Source of the DNA: Argentina anserina
Lineage: Eukaryota; Streptophyta; Magnoliopsida; Rosales; Rosaceae
Direction of reading: 5' to 3'
Assembly (NCBI RefSeq): GCF_933775445.1
Contig: NC_065872.1
Coordinates: 682,001 to 746,000, forward strand
DNA length: 64,000 nt
Part shown: positions 61,913 through 64,000 of the stretch, one piece after another
How positions within the stretch are numbered: the first letter of the stretch is position 1
Layout of the letters: every line of letters starts with the position of its first letter
The notes under the pieces: model-generated
The model's input: only the letters and a program-made list of their open reading frames with translations
Databases searched by the model: none
What the model was told of the DNA's origin: nothing
Made by a program: the position numbers and the translations under genes

Positions 61913-63893
61913 CTACACTGTCAAATTGTTTGGCCCGCTGCTTTCTTCTTCTGCATATTCGGGCACTATCTTCCTCCAAAACCAGTGCCTTCTCCAGAGG
62001 AGTATCATTTCCTCAATAGGAACTCCCTTTGTTTCAGGTAAGAAGACAAAAACAAAGATGGTCATGACAGAAATCCAACCAGCAAAGAACAGGAAGATCC
62101 CGAATTTGAACGCGCATAGCATGGAAAGAAAAGCCTGTGCTATGACGAAAGTGAAGAGAAGGTTCACAGCCACTGTTATGCTCTGCCCAGCTGATCTGGT
62201 TTCCAGTGGGAAGATTTCACTCGGCACTGTCCAGCCGAGCGGCCCCCATGACCACCCGAAAGCTACCACAAAGAGGCAGACAATCGCCACTACCAGGATT
62301 GAGTACCCTTTCGATAGTTCTTGATTCTCGCCAAACTTAACCCCCAAGATTATTGCCACTATGACCTGTTTCACAATCAAGAAGAGCACATTAGGAATCC
62401 AGGCTGCAACAGTAGTATGTGGAACCTGCATCCTATATATGTCGAAAAAAATGAAAATTTTACCTGGCAGGTGATCATTACTATTCCACCACTGATGAGT
62501 AAAACTCTCCGACCAAGTTTGTCAACTGTGGCTATAGATAGTACAGTTGATAAGCAAAGAACCCCTCCAGTCAAGGCTGATGAGTATAGAGCTGCATCTC
62601 CTCCAAATCCCATACTCTGAAACAATACTGGAGCATAGAACAGAATCGAATTTATGCCCGTCAGGATTTGAAATGTTGGCATGAAGATTGCCATAACAAG
62701 TTGAGGTCTGTTCCTTCTCTCAAGTATGTTCCTGAATGGATTCTTTATGGAATTAGCAAACTCACTGGCATCTACCATGTCCTGAAACTCTGCATTCACA
62801 TTTTCAGTTCCTCTGATTTTCTCAAGAAGCTTTCTTCCTCGATCTTTAGATCCCCTTTCGATTAAGCTATTAGGCGTCTCAGGAAGAAGTATTCCTCCCA
62901 CTGTCATCACCAGAGCAGGTCCTAATGCCAGACCTAGAGAGAGCCTCCACCCCCATGGTTCGAGCTTTGAAGTTCCATAGTTTATCATGTTTGCTGTGAA
63001 AATTCCAAGTGTTGTTGCTAACTGAAACATCATGTTGACCCCTCCTCGGAGATGAGTTGGTGCCATCTCCGATAAATAAAGTGGAATAGCCTTCAAAACC
63101 ACAATAAGTAGACAGAAGGAAATCAGCTTTGCAACAAAATGTGACACTTACTGTACATAGTTCAAGGTAAGCAATGTGTGATATACCTGATTTCCGAATC
63201 CGATGCCAACTCCAAGCATGATCCGGCCAAAGATGAGCATTATGACATTGACAGCTGCAGCATTCAGAATTGCTCCAACAATGAAACTGATCCCTCCACA
63301 GATTATACTTCCGCGGCGGCCATAGTTTCTTGTGATAGGAGAAGCCACTAAAGATGAGACTAAACCAGCAAGGTAGAGTGAAGATGTAAATGCCGAAAGA
63401 CCTTGGTTGTCATACTTGCAGTAATTGTTTTCATGTGCAAGCTTCTTCTTCCTGTACACTGTTTTGAAGAACTTCTCCAGAAATCCATCCATTGATGTAA
63501 CTCCACCTATTCCCAAATCAATTTAACAGAGATTATATATCACACCAAATAATTTCTGACAGGTTCTATCATCTAATATCTACCTAAGTATCTATTCAGG
63601 AACATCAACAAAAACTATGGACTTGTATAGCCATATTAATGATCGTAAAGCATTATCCTTTGGAATAACGAGAACCCTTTACGAATTGGATCATCACGTT
63701 CTCATGAATTGAAGTTACAAATTTCAAAGAAAGTGAAAACCTTCGTACCTGAAATTCCGATGTCATAACCGAAAAGTGAGCCACCGACGGCTGCAACAAT
63801 GCAAGCGACGATGACATAACCGGTGAGCCTGCCTTGGTATTGCCCTGCTCGGTCCTTGGCCACGCCGGCCGGAGCAAAAGACCCGCCTGCCAT
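61913..63893 (-). CDS. Sugar transport protein, STP7-like (MFS H+/monosaccharide symporter)
   Basis: Four exons (63893-63749, 63506-63187, 63090-62464, 62365-61913) join to 514 aa, the normal STP length. STPs import hexoses or pentoses across the plasma membrane with protons. Visible signatures: [14 protein letters not shown] in TM1, Cys-containing [20 protein letters not shown] in the plant lid loop, the NYGRRGS motif after TM2, [11 protein letters not shown] after TM6, [18 protein letters not shown] in TM7, [19 protein letters not shown] in TM10 and [11 protein letters not shown] at the C-terminus. The start [11 protein letters not shown] and the overall match favour STP7 within the family, though close paralogues exist. 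All core motifs are intact. Confidence 0.93.
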
Positions 63894-64000
63894 TTCCGAA
63901 CAGAGAGGTGCTTAGCTCCTTGTTCTCAATGTGTTTTGAAGCCCTCAAATCACCAACGAGGCTCTGAGATATGATGACTCAAAACAGAATGCTTCTCTGG

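Overview
This window is nuclear DNA from a flowering plant. Its genes are intron-rich with GT-AG junctions and AT-rich introns, and they include plant-only families: a Dicer-like 4 enzyme, a plasma-membrane P-type proton pump with the plant C-terminal YTV tail, an STP hexose transporter, an EDR2 protein, a subfamily XI LRR receptor-like kinase and a thionin-like secreted peptide. Codon use and protein similarity point to a core eudicot. A rosid such as a Rosaceae species is my guess, and the sequence alone does not prove it. All exon boundaries were placed by hand from splice signals, frame continuity and family knowledge.

Layout, left to right: DCN1-like neddylation factor (-, 259-3083); ribosomal protein eL39 (+, 4230-4575) followed by a four-copy 156-bp tandem repeat; plasma-membrane H+-ATPase (+, 7121-11539); a CMR1/WDR76-type WD40 protein (+, 12215-15021); a repeat-rich stretch holding displaced copies of the 3' flanks of the two preceding genes, a thionin-like gene (-, 16446-17062), an intact-looking TRIM retroelement (17744-18336) and a broken FAD-dependent oxidoreductase (-, 18918-19530); MCM5 (-, 19784-24257); DCL4 (-, 24737-35862, 25 coding exons); a transposon-rich gap with a large inverted-repeat element and a HemD-like fragment; a MOL1-like LRR receptor with a degenerate kinase (-, 39346-42329); an unrecognised small gene (+, 44604 onward) between two copies of a duplicated 1-kb segment; a foldback MITE; EDR2 (-, 48265-55592, 22 exons, one GC-AG intron, one SINE remnant); mitochondrial ribosomal protein bS6m (-, 56523-58242); a PNRC-motif protein (+, 60096-60686); and an STP7-like sugar transporter (-, 61913-63893).

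The genes do not form one pathway; this is a typical euchromatic gene neighbourhood. Two nearby genes, MCM5 and the CMR1/WDR76 homologue, share E2F-type promoter sites and genome-maintenance roles. I found no clearly new biological system. The most unusual items are the scar of an apparent tandem duplication (about 11.6-18.6 kb), the TRIM with a perfect 5-bp target duplication, the disrupted kinase core of the LRR receptor, and the 156-bp minisatellite.
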